Assembly (NCBI GenBank): GCA_044341025.1
Contig: JBIISM010000012.1
Location: 16,095-80,094, forward strand
Length of the DNA: 64,000 bases
Direction: 5' to 3'
DNA from: JABMMZ01 sp044341025
GTDB taxonomy: Bacteria > Bacteroidota > Bacteroidia > NS11-12g > UBA955
Below, in pieces: positions 9,106 to 18,766 of the stretch. Position 1 is the first letter of the stretch. Every line of letters starts with the position of its first letter. Both the position numbers and the translations under genes were made by a program. The notes below the pieces were generated by a model. It saw only the letters and a list, made by a program, of their open reading frames with translations. It ran no database searches and was not told where the DNA came from.

Positions 9106-9570
9106 ATGGATATTTTAATCAATATAATAATTGTCTTAATTGGATTTAGTTTCATGGAAGCAACTGCTTGGTTTACGCACAAATACATCATGCATGGATT
9201 TATGTGGCGTTGGCATAAAAGCCACCATGAACCGCGGTTAGGAAGATTCGAAAAGAACGATTTGTTTGGCGTTGTGTTCGCATTTATCTCTGCGGGCCTT
9301 ATCATATTTGGTTCACTCAAGTTTCCTATGGATTGGCGCTTTTATTTAGGCGTTGGCGTTCTGCTTTATGGCGTTGCCTATTTCTTGGTGCACGATGTAT
9401 TTGTGCATCAAAGGTTTCCATGGTTAAAAAACACAAACAGGGTTTACTTTAAGGCCATGCGTTTTGCACATAAGATCCACCATAAAGTGAATGAAAAAGA
9501 TGGCGCTGAAGCTTTTGGTTTTTTATTTGTAAGTAAAAAATATTTAGACAAATACCGTCAAAAAAAATAA
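9106..9570 (+). CDS. crtZ: Beta-carotene hydroxylase (fatty-acid-hydroxylase superfamily)
   Basis: 154 residues, the usual size for CrtZ. Membrane di-iron enzyme that adds 3-hydroxyl groups to beta-ionone rings (beta-carotene to zeaxanthin). All histidine clusters are present: HKYIMH, HKSHH, HDVFVHQR and HKIHH, between hydrophobic membrane segments. First gene of the crt operon; the crtI ATG follows one base after its stop. A lycopene cyclase, needed to make its substrate, is not in the window. Confidence 0.93.
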   Translation: MDILINIIIVLIGFSFMEATAWFTHKYIMHGFMWRWHKSHHEPRLGRFEKNDLFGVVFAFISAGLIIFGSLKFPMDWRFYLGVGVLLYGVAYFLVHDVFVHQRFPWLKNTNRVYFKAMRFAHKIHHKVNEKDGAEAFGFLFVSKKYLDKYRQKK

Positions 9571-9571
9571 G

Positions 9572-11056
9572 ATGCACAAGAAAGTAATCGTAATAGGTAG
9601 TGGTTTTGCTGGATTGAGCGCAGCATCAAATTTAGCGAAAGAGGGTTATGAGGTTACTGTTTTAGAAAAAAACGATCAAACGGGTGGCCGTGCCCGCATT
9701 TGGGGAAAAGACGGATTCACATTTGACATGGGTCCAAGTTGGTATTGGATGCCTGAAGTCTTTGAAGAATATTTCGCAAAGTTTGGCAAAAAAGTTAGCG
9801 ACTATTATGAGTTAAAAAGACTAGACCCAGCCTATAGAATATATTTTACTGGCAACCAAGAAATGGATGTGCCAGCCAACTTGGAAGAGCTTAAAGCATT
9901 GTTTGAAATAAGAGAGCCAGGAAGCGGGGTTCGTTTACAAAAATTCTTGGATGATGCCGGTTACAAATATGAAACGGCAATGGCCGATTATGTAACCCGT
10001 TTGTCGGATTCTGTGTTTGAATTCATTGAGCCAAAACTGATTATAAAATCTTTTCAACTCAGTTTATTTTCCAGTTTGAGAAGGGCCGTTCGCTTGCAAT
10101 TTTCTGATCCATTACTGGTGAGTTTACTCGAATTCCCTGTATTGTTTTTAGGCTCAACCCCAGCCAATACACCAGCCCTATACAGCATGATGAATTATGC
10201 TGACTTGGTAAAAGGAACTTGGTTTCCTAAGGGAGGCATGGTAATGATATCAAAAGCGTTTACGAAATTGGCTGAGGAACTAGGCGTAAAAATCTTAGTG
10301 AACCACGAAGTAAATCACATAGAGGTGGTAAATGGAAAAGCGACTGCTGTGCACACAAACAATGGTGTATTTCATGCCGATATCGTGGTATCAGGAGCCG
10401 ATTACAACCACACAGAACAAAAACTTTTACATAAAAAAGACAGAGTATATTCAGAACAATATTGGGAAACACGAACCATGTCGCCAAGTTCTTTGCTTTA
10501 TTATGTAGGTTTAAATAAAAAAGTAAAAAACGTTTTACACCACAATCTGTTTTTTGACGAAGACTTTGAGCAACATGCCATCGAAATTTACGACCAACCC
10601 AAGTGGCCTACTAAGCCTCTGTTTTATTTATCAGCTGCAAGTAAAACGGATGCAGATTGTGCACCAGAGGGTTGCGAAAATTTGTTTTTCTTAATCCCAT
10701 TGGCTCCAGGATTAGAAGACAATGAAGACTTGAGAGAAAAGTACTTTAACATGATGTTGGATCGATTAGAGGTAAAATGTGGTGAAAACATAAGAGACCA
10801 TATTACGGTGAAACGTTCGTATGCCATGAATGACTTTGAAGCCGATTACCATTCGTTTAAGGGCAATGCCTACGGATTGGCCAATACCTTGATGCAAACT
10901 GCGTTTTTAAAGCCAAAAATGCGCAGCAAAAAAGTGAAAAACTTATTCTATACAGGACAGTTAACGGTGCCAGGGCCAGGAGTTCCACCGGCCATAATCA
11001 GTGGTCAAATTATAGCCAAAGAAATTGTTAGGCAGACAAAAAAGAATCTCTTGTAA
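9572..11056 (+). CDS. crtI: Phytoene desaturase
   Basis: 494 residues, full length. FAD-dependent desaturase that introduces double bonds into phytoene on the way to lycopene. The N-terminal dinucleotide-binding motif is GSGFAGLSAASNLAKEGYEV followed by LEKNDQTGGRAR; the C-terminal carotenoid-desaturase signature is TGQLTVPGPGVPPAIISGQ. Sits between crtZ and crtB on the same strand, one base after crtZ and 38 bases before crtB. Confidence 0.95.
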   Translation: MHKKVIVIGSGFAGLSAASNLAKEGYEVTVLEKNDQTGGRARIWGKDGFTFDMGPSWYWMPEVFEEYFAKFGKKVSDYYELKRLDPAYRIYFTGNQEMDVPANLEELKALFEIREPGSGVRLQKFLDDAGYKYETAMADYVTRLSDSVFEFIEPKLIIKSFQLSLFSSLRRAVRLQFSDPLLVSLLEFPVLFLGSTPANTPALYSMMNYADLVKGTWFPKGGMVMISKAFTKLAEELGVKILVNHEVNHIEVVNGKATAVHTNNGVFHADIVVSGADYNHTEQKLLHKKDRVYSEQYWETRTMSPSSLLYYVGLNKKVKNVLHHNLFFDEDFEQHAIEIYDQPKWPTKPLFYLSAASKTDADCAPEGCENLFFLIPLAPGLEDNEDLREKYFNMMLDRLEVKCGENIRDHITVKRSYAMNDFEADYHSFKGNAYGLANTLMQTAFLKPKMRSKKVKNLFYTGQLTVPGPGVPPAIISGQIIAKEIVRQTKKNLL

Positions 11057-11094
11057 AACAAAAAAAGAATAAAATGGTTTATTATATCTGATCT

Positions 11095-11931
11095 ATGTTT
11101 GAATTATTTGAAAAAGCTTCCGCCGTTTGCAGCAAAGCGACCACCAATATCTACAGCACATCCTTTTCTTTAGGTATTAGAATGATTGCTAAGGATTACC
11201 GTTGGGCGATCTATGGCATATATGGTTTTGTGCGTTTGGCAGATGAAATAGTTGATACATTCGAAAGAGACGACAAAGCAGAGTTGTTGGAAAAATTCAA
11301 AACAGACACCTACGAAGCCATTGAAAAAGGCATCAGTTTAAATCCAATCTTACATACATTTCAAAAGGTTGCCAAGCAATACAACATTGGCAAAGATCTA
11401 ATTGAACCTTTCTTTGAAAGTATGGAAGCTGATTTACACAAAAAAGAATACAACAAACAATCTTATACTCAATACATTTATGGCAGTGCAGAAGTTGTAG
11501 GCCTAATGTGTCTAAAAGTATTTTGCGATGGCAACGAAACTCAATGTGAAAGTTTGAAAGCGCCAGCCCGCGCTTTAGGAGCAGCATTTCAAAAAGTAAA
11601 TTTTTTAAGAGACATAAAAAGCGATGTTGAAGACAGAGGCCGTATTTATTTCCCTACCTTAGACTTAAGACAATTTGATGAATTGGCAAAAGCTGAGATT
11701 ATTAGAGATGTGCAGAAAGATTTCAATGAAGCCCACGAGGGCATTAAGCGCTTGCCTATGAGTTGCCGTTTTGGCGTTTACACCAGCTACAGATACTATT
11801 TAAGATTGCTAGAGAAGATTGAACGTGTCAACGCCAAAGAAATATTAGAAAACAGAATTCGTGTAGCAAATGCTGAGAAAATGGCTTTGCTTGCTAAGTC
11901 ATTTTTTAGATTTAAATTCAATGCGCTTTAG
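11095..11931 (+). CDS. crtB: Phytoene synthase
   Basis: 278 residues. Condenses two geranylgeranyl diphosphates to phytoene, the first committed carotenoid step. Both aspartate-rich Mg-diphosphate sites are visible: RLADEIVDTFERD near residue 45 and FLRDIKSDVEDRGRIYFP near residue 170. Its 3' end overlaps the next ORF by 11 bases, so the small exported protein downstream is probably coupled to it. Confidence 0.95.
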   Translation: MFELFEKASAVCSKATTNIYSTSFSLGIRMIAKDYRWAIYGIYGFVRLADEIVDTFERDDKAELLEKFKTDTYEAIEKGISLNPILHTFQKVAKQYNIGKDLIEPFFESMEADLHKKEYNKQSYTQYIYGSAEVVGLMCLKVFCDGNETQCESLKAPARALGAAFQKVNFLRDIKSDVEDRGRIYFPTLDLRQFDELAKAEIIRDVQKDFNEAHEGIKRLPMSCRFGVYTSYRYYLRLLEKIERVNAKEILENRIRVANAEKMALLAKSFFRFKFNAL

Positions 11932-12400
11932 CCTACTTCTTTTCAGCTTATTTTTACTCAGCACAACAAGCGTCGAAGATTTAAATTCTGCGCGGGTTTA
12001 TTTTCAAAGCGGGAGAGAAAACAAATCATCTGCTGAAAAATTATTAAAACTTACTCAAGGCAAAGAAAGTGCAATTCTAAAAGCATACAACGGAGGCGCT
12101 ACAGCAATATTGGCAAAGCATCAAAGCAATCCATTAAAAAAACTCGATTACTTGAAAAAAGGATTGCTTATCATTAACAGTGCTGTTTTGTTGGATGCAG
12201 CAGATATAGAGATACGCTATGTAAGATTTGCGGTAGAAGAAAACATCCCGGGTTTTATTTCCTTTACCAGCCATATTGAATCGGACAAAAAAATGCTATT
12301 GAACAATTTGAATTCAACACACAGCAATTACAAGATGATTAAATCATACTTATTAAATTCGTCGAAATTAAGCGAAACTGAAAAGAAGAAATTAAAGTAA
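11921..12400 (+). CDS. Small exported protein in the carotenoid operon
   Basis: 159 residues from ATG 11921, which lies inside the crtB 3' end; earlier in-frame starts would run entirely within crtB and lack a signal peptide. The N-terminus (MRFSLLLFSLFLLSTTS) is a signal sequence. The mature part is helical and charged; I recognise no family. Coupling to crtB suggests a carotenoid-related or pigment-localisation role, but that is inference from position alone. It ends exactly where the convergent dnaB ends. Confidence 0.7.
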   Translation: MRFSLLLFSLFLLSTTSVEDLNSARVYFQSGRENKSSAEKLLKLTQGKESAILKAYNGGATAILAKHQSNPLKKLDYLKKGLLIINSAVLLDAADIEIRYVRFAVEENIPGFISFTSHIESDKKMLLNNLNSTHSNYKMIKSYLLNSSKLSETEKKKLK

Positions 12401-14017
12401 CTATTCCCAAGGATGTTCGTCCTCGGTGATGTTCGCACCAGTATCAGAATTATTTAACCAATCAGCATCTCCTTGTTCAGGGTTTTCATTGTTTTGCAAT
12501 TGATTTAATCCTAGTTTGTACATATCAACTTTAGACACGCTGTCTTCTGCTTCATTGGTGTTAATCTTACTTGAATAGGTTACGGTTTGAGGTCCGCTCT
12601 CCTCAGCGCCATTGTATGGGTTGTCGTCCCAATTTTCGAATTTCGCAAGGTGTGGGATGTAACGCACTTTGGCTTCACCTGTTGGACCATTTCTATGTTT
12701 AGCAATGATAATTTCACCCATATTAAGTTCTGTTTCAAAGCCCGCATCATTTAACTTGTAATAATCAGGACGCCAGATAAATCCAACCATATCGGCGTCT
12801 TGCTCAATACTACCCGATTCACGCAAATCACTTAACTGAGGTTTCTTGTCTCCTCCACGTTTTTCAACGTCACGGCTCAACTGTGCAAGGGCGATAATTG
12901 GAATATTAAGCTCTTTTGCTAGACCTTTAAGTGAGCGTGAAATGTAACCAATTTCTTGTTCACGGTTTCCGTTTTTATTGTTAGAATCCTCTCCGCGCAT
13001 CAACTGAAGATAGTCAATTACAATTAACTCAATATTGTGTTTACTGTGCAACCTTCTGCATTTTGCTTTTAATTCAAAAACAGGAAGCGAAGGGGTATCG
13101 TCAATAAAAATTTTGGCTTTTGAAAGTTTTTGAATTTTGGAGTGCAATTGCGCCCATTCATGTTCTTCCAATTGCCCTTTCTTTAATTTTTCGGAAGACA
13201 ATCCACTTTCGGAAGCAATGAGCCTAGTTACCAATTGGGTAGCGCTCATCTCCAAAGAGAAAATAGCAACAGGCTTTTGGAAATCAACAGCGGCATTGCG
13301 CAACATGGTAAGCGCCAAAGCCGTTTTACCCATACCTGGTCTAGCGGCTAAAATAACCAAATCCGATTTTTGCCATCCCGCAGTGATGTGGTCTAGGGTT
13401 TTAATTCCACTCGGCACACCCGTTAGACCGTCTTTTTTAGCAACGTTTGCTTCAATTAATCCTATGGCTTCATTAATAATGTTCGAAATTTCTTTGTAAG
13501 AACGTTTCATTCCATCATTCTTTACTTCGTACAAATCCTTCTCAGTGGCATCTAAAAGTTTAAATGCATCAGAGGAATCGTCGTAAGCCTCGGTGATGGT
13601 TTGTCCAGAAATACGAATAAGTTCACGTTGAATAAATTTCTGAATAACAATGTGCGCATGGTATTGCAAATTGGCTGCTGATGAAACTTTACTGGTTAAT
13701 TTGGCTATGAAATATGGCCCACCAACAACATCTAGGAAACCTTTAACTTTTAATTTTTCGGTAACAGTTAGAATGTCGACCGGTTGGTTTTCATTATAAA
13801 GATCCAGCATACATTCGTAAACGTGTTGGTGGTTGTCTACATAAAAATGTTTTGCTTGCAAAGTTTCCATTGCATCTTTCAAAGCTTCCTTTTCAAGCAT
13901 CACAGCGCCAAGAATGGCTTCTTCAAATTCTACAGCCTGAGGAGGCATTTTTCCACCCGCGTCTAAAGAGGTAATATCTGGTCTTCTATTCTTTCTTAGG
14001 CCGGGTCTTTCTAACAT
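12401..14017 (-). CDS. dnaB: Replicative DNA helicase
   Basis: 538 residues. Hexameric helicase that unwinds DNA at the replication fork and loads primase. N-terminal helical domain near residues 25-125 (PPQAVEFEEAILGAVMLEKE), then the RecA-like motor: Walker A ARPGMGKTALAL, IVIDYLQLM for Walker B, and the later ALAQLSRDVEKR motif. No intein. The acidic C-terminal tail, about 70 residues after YIPHLAKFEN, is longer than in E. coli. Convergent and abutting with the crt operon; divergent from clpC. Confidence 0.96.
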   Translation of the reverse strand: MLERPGLRKNRRPDITSLDAGGKMPPQAVEFEEAILGAVMLEKEALKDAMETLQAKHFYVDNHQHVYECMLDLYNENQPVDILTVTEKLKVKGFLDVVGGPYFIAKLTSKVSSAANLQYHAHIVIQKFIQRELIRISGQTITEAYDDSSDAFKLLDATEKDLYEVKNDGMKRSYKEISNIINEAIGLIEANVAKKDGLTGVPSGIKTLDHITAGWQKSDLVILAARPGMGKTALALTMLRNAAVDFQKPVAIFSLEMSATQLVTRLIASESGLSSEKLKKGQLEEHEWAQLHSKIQKLSKAKIFIDDTPSLPVFELKAKCRRLHSKHNIELIVIDYLQLMRGEDSNNKNGNREQEIGYISRSLKGLAKELNIPIIALAQLSRDVEKRGGDKKPQLSDLRESGSIEQDADMVGFIWRPDYYKLNDAGFETELNMGEIIIAKHRNGPTGEAKVRYIPHLAKFENWDDNPYNGAEESGPQTVTYSSKINTNEAEDSVSKVDMYKLGLNQLQNNENPEQGDADWLNNSDTGANITEDEHPWE

Positions 14018-14021
14018 GATG

Positions 14022-14029
14022 CGAAACTA
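14022..14029 (-). promoter_or_regulatory. Variant -7 box (TAGTTTCG) four bases before dnaB
   Basis: Read on the minus strand, a TAnnTTCG variant of the -7 consensus, with only four bases to the dnaB ATG. The same TTCG variant precedes sodA, lpdA, the EamA gene and the DUF6029 gene. Confidence 0.4.
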
Positions 14030-14280
14030 ATTTCTTTAATGAGATTCTGCAATTTAGTTTATACATTTGAAATGTGAACACAATGTTAATATTATATAGA
14101 AAAATACAAGCCAACGAAAAAGCAGAAGGGAAAATAAATTACATTTGCCATGATGACCATTAAAGCGACGAATTGTCACAAAAGCGGTTCAAATAAATTA
14201 TGGCATCAAAATGGATATTCACTATCATAATAACAGCATACTAAACGTAAAGCAATCAATTACAAACAATATTTTTTTCA

Positions 14281-14288
14281 TAACTTTG
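14281..14288 (+). promoter_or_regulatory. -7 box (TAACTTTG) for clpC
   Basis: Perfect TAnnTTTG match 15 bases before the clpC ATG, in the 286-base divergent region shared with dnaB. The rest of that region holds no ORF or hairpin I can support. Confidence 0.65.
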
Positions 14289-14303
14289 TTTATATATCAT
14301 TAA

Positions 14304-16832
14304 ATGGAAGCAAAATTTTCACCCAGAGTAAAAGAAGTCATTCAATTTAGCCGCGAAGAAGCGATTAGATTAGGCCATGATTATATAGGAACTGAGCACC
14401 TTTTGCTTGGCATCATTCGCGAGGGTGAGGGCACTGCCTTAACTACCCTCAAAGCCTTAGAAATTGATGTGATTAGATTAAAGAAAACGATTGAGGACAC
14501 CATTAAAGGCACAGCGACTGGTGTGAGCAATTTAGGCAATATCCCATTGACCAAGCAAGCAGAAAAAGCTTTAAAAATAACCTATTTAGAAGCTAAAATA
14601 TTCAAAACTGAAACCATAGGCACGGAGCATCTTTTACTTTCAATTTTAAGAGACGAAGACAATATTGCCTCACAAGTTCTGTCTCAATACGGCATCAACT
14701 ACGATTTTTTCAAACAAACGCTTATGGATGGCGGTTCATCAATAAAACCGAAAAACAATCCTATGAATGCTTTCGAAGATGAAAACAACGACAGCAACGA
14801 AGACAAAAAGATTGAAGAATTAAAAAAGAAAAACCCTAAATCGACCACCCCCGTGTTGGACAATTTTGGCCGTGATTTGACCAAACTTGGAGAGGACGGT
14901 AAATTAGATCCCATTGTCGGCCGCGAAAAAGAAATCGAACGCGTTTCTCAAATCTTATCGCGAAGAAAGAAAAACAATCCGATATTAATTGGTGAACCAG
15001 GTGTTGGAAAAACCGCAATTGCAGAAGGCCTAGCCCTTCGGATTATTCAAAGAAAAGTTTCAAGGGTATTGTTTAACAAACGCGTGGTAACACTCGACCT
15101 TGCATCCTTGGTTGCAGGAACAAAATACCGTGGCCAGTTTGAAGAACGTATGAAAGCCATTATGACGGAATTGGAAAAAGCCAATGATGTTATTTTGTTT
15201 ATAGATGAAATCCACACCATTGTAGGAGCAGGCGGCGCAAGTGGCAGTTTAGATGCCAGCAATATGTTTAAACCAGCTTTAGCCCGCGGAGAAGTGCAAT
15301 GCATAGGTGCAACAACACTTGATGAATACAGACAGTATATTGAAAAAGATGGTGCATTAGAGAGACGTTTTCAAATGGTTATGATTGAGCCTGCTTCTCC
15401 AGAAGAGTCAATTGAAATTTTGCAAAACATTAAAGAAAAATACGAAGACCACCATCATGTAACCTACACAGCAGAAGCAATTATCGCTTGTGTTAAATTA
15501 AGCAACCGTTATATCACCGATCGAAACCTTCCAGACAAGGCTATAGATGTGCTGGATGAAGTTGGTGCCCGTGTCCACATCACCAACATCAATGTCCCAG
15601 AAGAAATCGTAGATCTTGAAGGACAAATTGAAGCCATTAAATTGGAAAAAATATCGGTAGTGAAGAGTCAAAACTACGAAGAGGCTGCGCGCTTGAGAGA
15701 CAAAGAAAAGAACTTGATTAAAATGTTGGATGCGGCGAAATTGAAGTGGGAAGAAGAAACCGGCAACAACCGTTTTGTGGTGAATGAAGAGAATGTGGCG
15801 GAGGTTGTAGCTATGATGACAGGCATACCAGTAAAGCGCATCGGTCAGAACGAAGGCAAAAAGCTTTTGACCATGGAAGCAGACATTAAAAAACGTGTCA
15901 TTGGGCAAGACAAAGCAATAGGAAAACTATCAAAAGCCATACAACGCACAAGAGCGGGTTTAAAAGACCCAAACAAACCAATTGGTTCATTTATATTTTT
16001 AGGCCCAACAGGGGTTGGTAAAACCGAATTGGCAAAAGCGTTAAGTGAATACATGTTCGACAACAACGATGCGCTGATACGCATAGACATGAGTGAGTTT
16101 ATGGAAAAATTTGCAGTTAGCCGCTTGGTTGGAGCGCCTCCAGGTTATGTCGGATACGAAGAAGGCGGATTGTTAACTGAAAAAGTAAGACGCAAACCTT
16201 ATGCGGTTGTATTATTTGACGAGGTAGAAAAAGCCCATCCTGATGTTTTCAATATCATGTTGCAAATTTTGGATGAAGGCCATATAACCGATAGCTTAGG
16301 CAGAAAAGTAGACTTTAGAAACACGGTAATCATTATGACCTCTAATATCGGCTCTCGTCAATTGAAAGATTTCGGAACAGGAATTGGTTTTGCAACCAAC
16401 AATAAAATCAACAACCAAGAAGCAGAAAGCAAGCAGGTTATTGAAACTGCATTAAAGAAATTCTTTTCTCCTGAATTCTTAAACCGTATTGACGATGTGA
16501 TCGTGTTTAACAGTTTGGAAAAACCAGATATCATCAAAATTTTGGACATCCAAATTGCCACCATGTTAAAACGCATCGTTGATCTTGGCTATAATGTACA
16601 ATTGAGCGATGAAGCCAAAGGTTTTATAGCAGATAAAGGGTTTGACATCAAGTTTGGCGCTAGACCTTTGCAAAGGGCTATGCAAAAATATTTAGAAGAT
16701 CCATTGGCTGAAGAAATATTGAAAGGTGAAATTGTTGAAGGCAGCATGGTTTATGTTGATTACGACAAAGAAAACGACAAGCTAAAAGTTCAAACAGGGA
16801 GCAATAAAAAACCCAAAAAGATTAAAGGTTAA
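14304..16832 (+). CDS. clpC: ATP-dependent Clp protease ATPase subunit
   Basis: 842 residues. AAA+ unfoldase that feeds substrates to ClpP. Order of parts: two N-terminal Clp repeats (first at FSPRVKEVIQFSREEA), D1 with Walker A GEPGVGKT (~residue 233), a UVR motif (NYEEAARLRDKEK, ~residue 455), and D2 with Walker A GPTGVGKT (~residue 570) and EKAHPDVFNIML. The UVR motif and length indicate ClpC rather than ClpB. The TPR-like gene follows after five bases. Confidence 0.95.
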   Translation: MEAKFSPRVKEVIQFSREEAIRLGHDYIGTEHLLLGIIREGEGTALTTLKALEIDVIRLKKTIEDTIKGTATGVSNLGNIPLTKQAEKALKITYLEAKIFKTETIGTEHLLLSILRDEDNIASQVLSQYGINYDFFKQTLMDGGSSIKPKNNPMNAFEDENNDSNEDKKIEELKKKNPKSTTPVLDNFGRDLTKLGEDGKLDPIVGREKEIERVSQILSRRKKNNPILIGEPGVGKTAIAEGLALRIIQRKVSRVLFNKRVVTLDLASLVAGTKYRGQFEERMKAIMTELEKANDVILFIDEIHTIVGAGGASGSLDASNMFKPALARGEVQCIGATTLDEYRQYIEKDGALERRFQMVMIEPASPEESIEILQNIKEKYEDHHHVTYTAEAIIACVKLSNRYITDRNLPDKAIDVLDEVGARVHITNINVPEEIVDLEGQIEAIKLEKISVVKSQNYEEAARLRDKEKNLIKMLDAAKLKWEEETGNNRFVVNEENVAEVVAMMTGIPVKRIGQNEGKKLLTMEADIKKRVIGQDKAIGKLSKAIQRTRAGLKDPNKPIGSFIFLGPTGVGKTELAKALSEYMFDNNDALIRIDMSEFMEKFAVSRLVGAPPGYVGYEEGGLLTEKVRRKPYAVVLFDEVEKAHPDVFNIMLQILDEGHITDSLGRKVDFRNTVIIMTSNIGSRQLKDFGTGIGFATNNKINNQEAESKQVIETALKKFFSPEFLNRIDDVIVFNSLEKPDIIKILDIQIATMLKRIVDLGYNVQLSDEAKGFIADKGFDIKFGARPLQRAMQKYLEDPLAEEILKGEIVEGSMVYVDYDKENDKLKVQTGSNKKPKKIKG

Positions 16833-16837
16833 TAGCA

Positions 16838-17752
16838 TTGATTAGCGCATTAAAAAAACATTTCATAACTGTTCTATTTGCAATACTAATATGCAACACC
16901 GAGAGCTATGCTCAGGCGGCAAAGGAACCTGATGCGAAAATTTTAAAGGCCTTCGAAGCCTTAGACAAAATTAGCAGTTATGGTGACTATGCAGAATTTG
17001 ATAGTTTGTACAAGGAGCAAATTGAGCAAGGTTTGCAGGTTTGTCGAAACTTTCTGCTCCGTCCACACGACAGCATAACTAAGTCTATCTTATTATACCA
17101 TAAAGGCCGCTTGGAGTTTGTGAAAAAAAAACATGAGGTAGCTAAGACCGATTTAGAAAAATCTTTGGAATACGACATTTCAAATTACCTAGCACTTGAG
17201 CGCTTATGCGTTTTATCTTGGAGCCATCTAAAAGGCTATTCAAAGCGTAGGATCTTTATTAACTCCAGTTTGCATGCTTGGACGCAGAAAAGCAAAATAG
17301 ACAGCAGCAATGCATTTAATTGGTATTATTTGGCTCTGACCTACAATTTGGACATGCAGTATTCAAATGCCAATGTTAAAGGCTCCGTGTTATTTTGTCT
17401 TGATAAGTGTATAAAATTAGATTCGAACGTCGGTACTTACTATTTTGAATATGCGCAATTGGCTGATAATAAAACCAGAATTTGGTATTTACAAAAGGCC
17501 TTACAAAAAGAAGAAAATTGGTTGTACCGTTCGCATCTTGCAGCCTGGTATTCAGAAAATAAAATGGATGAACCTTTATTAGAATTCGTTAACCAAAGCA
17601 TCAACTTATACGAAGCCCAATATCCAAACTATTATTTCTTTTTGGCCAATTTATACCAAGCAAAAGGAGAGATACACAAGCGTCAAAACAATTTAGCGCT
17701 TTACAACATGTGTTTGGATAGAATGAAGTATTACAACAACCTGAACCAGTAG
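16838..17752 (+). CDS. Exported TPR-like protein
   Basis: 304 residues from TTG 16838; no ATG occurs in frame before the mature region, and this TTG gives a good signal peptide (HFITVLFAILICNTESYAQA). The body consists of helical pairs resembling tetratricopeptide repeats (for example AFNWYYLALTYNLDMQYSNA and NYYFFLANLYQAKGEIHK), suggesting a periplasmic scaffold. Only five bases separate it from clpC, so it may be co-transcribed. Specific role unknown. Confidence 0.65.
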   Translation: MISALKKHFITVLFAILICNTESYAQAAKEPDAKILKAFEALDKISSYGDYAEFDSLYKEQIEQGLQVCRNFLLRPHDSITKSILLYHKGRLEFVKKKHEVAKTDLEKSLEYDISNYLALERLCVLSWSHLKGYSKRRIFINSSLHAWTQKSKIDSSNAFNWYYLALTYNLDMQYSNANVKGSVLFCLDKCIKLDSNVGTYYFEYAQLADNKTRIWYLQKALQKEENWLYRSHLAAWYSENKMDEPLLEFVNQSINLYEAQYPNYYFFLANLYQAKGEIHKRQNNLALYNMCLDRMKYYNNLNQ

Positions 17753-17753
17753 T

Positions 17754-18554
17754 TTATTGGCCTTGAGAATAGGCAATGGAAAATAAAACCAATAAGACTA
17801 AAACTATTACAACGCCAAGAATTGATTCGAGCAATTTTGATTTCTTCCCTTTTTTAACGTCAGCAACCTCATCTGTACTCTCAGGTTGTTCAATTACGGG
17901 TTTTGCAACAGAATTAACAGCAAAAGTCGTTTGAGGATTTTGATCCCTAAGCTTCTCAGCAGAATCTTTTGCACCCAATGATTGAGCGCTTTTAGGTGAG
18001 ACAGTTGCTGTATCGATCTGCGCCGCTTTTTTCCTATGCGCTCTGACGATTAATCGGATCAGAGAATAAAGTCCCCATAGTATGGCTATGGCGATAACAA
18101 AGCCCAACAAAAAAACATAGGCCAACAATTCATTTGCATTATCAGGAAAAAAATCATAGTTGTTTGAACGGTATGGGCTGCGAACCCTACTTTTTTTCTT
18201 TTTGGATTTTTGTGTGGTCTTACCGCTGTCAATTTGAGTTTTTAGATACCCCTGCGGGGCAATGGTACTTGGACTAAGGGCAATGACATAGGCATTGCTA
18301 AGGTCTGCTGTAAAACTTGAATGGCTATAAAATGTATTTGTAAAAGCGGAATCTAGCAAAACCGCTTGCGAAGACTTACTGGCTTGCCGGGCTGATATTT
18401 TTGAGTTTTTAGTGGCTTGTTTTGTATGGCATTCTTCACCCCTATTCAATCCTAAATTCCAACCGCTGCTGTAGCGGCATTTACTTACCATGCAGGAAGG
18501 CAAACTGGCAAGCAGAATTGTACAGAATAAAAAGATTTTAAATTGAGTGTTCAT
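17754..18554 (-). CDS. Putative lipoprotein with two further membrane segments
   Basis: 266 residues. N-terminal lipoprotein signal with lipobox LASLPSC. A long low-complexity, lysine- and serine-rich stretch precedes a transmembrane segment (LLAYVFLLGFVIAIAILWGLYSLI, ~residues 144-167); a second hydrophobic helix is at the C-terminus (SILGVVIVLVLLVLFSIAY). I do not recognise the family; membrane location is the only supported inference. Convergent with the TPR-like gene, with one base between the stops. Confidence 0.55.
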   Translation of the reverse strand: MNTQFKIFLFCTILLASLPSCMVSKCRYSSGWNLGLNRGEECHTKQATKNSKISARQASKSSQAVLLDSAFTNTFYSHSSFTADLSNAYVIALSPSTIAPQGYLKTQIDSGKTTQKSKKKKSRVRSPYRSNNYDFFPDNANELLAYVFLLGFVIAIAILWGLYSLIRLIVRAHRKKAAQIDTATVSPKSAQSLGAKDSAEKLRDQNPQTTFAVNSVAKPVIEQPESTDEVADVKKGKKSKLLESILGVVIVLVLLVLFSIAYSQGQ

Positions 18555-18563
18555 TTTTTACTT

Positions 18564-18585
18564 CTTTGATTGGTACAAATCAAAG
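18564..18585 (-). promoter_or_regulatory. Inverted repeat upstream of the lipoprotein gene
   Basis: Perfect arms CTTTGATT / AATCAAAG around GGTACA, starting 10 bases upstream of the start codon. It could be an operator or a 5'-leader hairpin; nothing distinguishes the two. Confidence 0.35.
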
Positions 18586-18647
18586 ACATATGCATCAAGA
18601 AAATTTATTAATTACCACAACACACTACCGAAAAACATGTTTAAACA

Positions 18648-18680
18648 CAAAAAAGCAAGAACTTTTCAGCTCTTGCTTTA
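18648..18680 (-). terminator. Rho-independent terminator after the cytochrome gene
   Basis: Arms AAAGCAAGA and TCTTGCTTT around a 10-base loop. Read on the minus strand, a T-run follows the hairpin. It lies about 90 bases downstream of the cytochrome stop. Confidence 0.7.
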
Positions 18681-18766
18681 AAATATTGTATTTTTATACT
18701 TTAATTTAATATTTTATTGCAAAAAACAATAAAATAATTTTAAAAATAACTACTTATTGAAAAACT

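Noticed and set aside
9013..9320. Minus-strand open frame across the crtZ 5' region and the terminator
   Set aside because: It is a shadow of crtZ, runs through a perfect terminator hairpin and shows no recognisable protein pattern.
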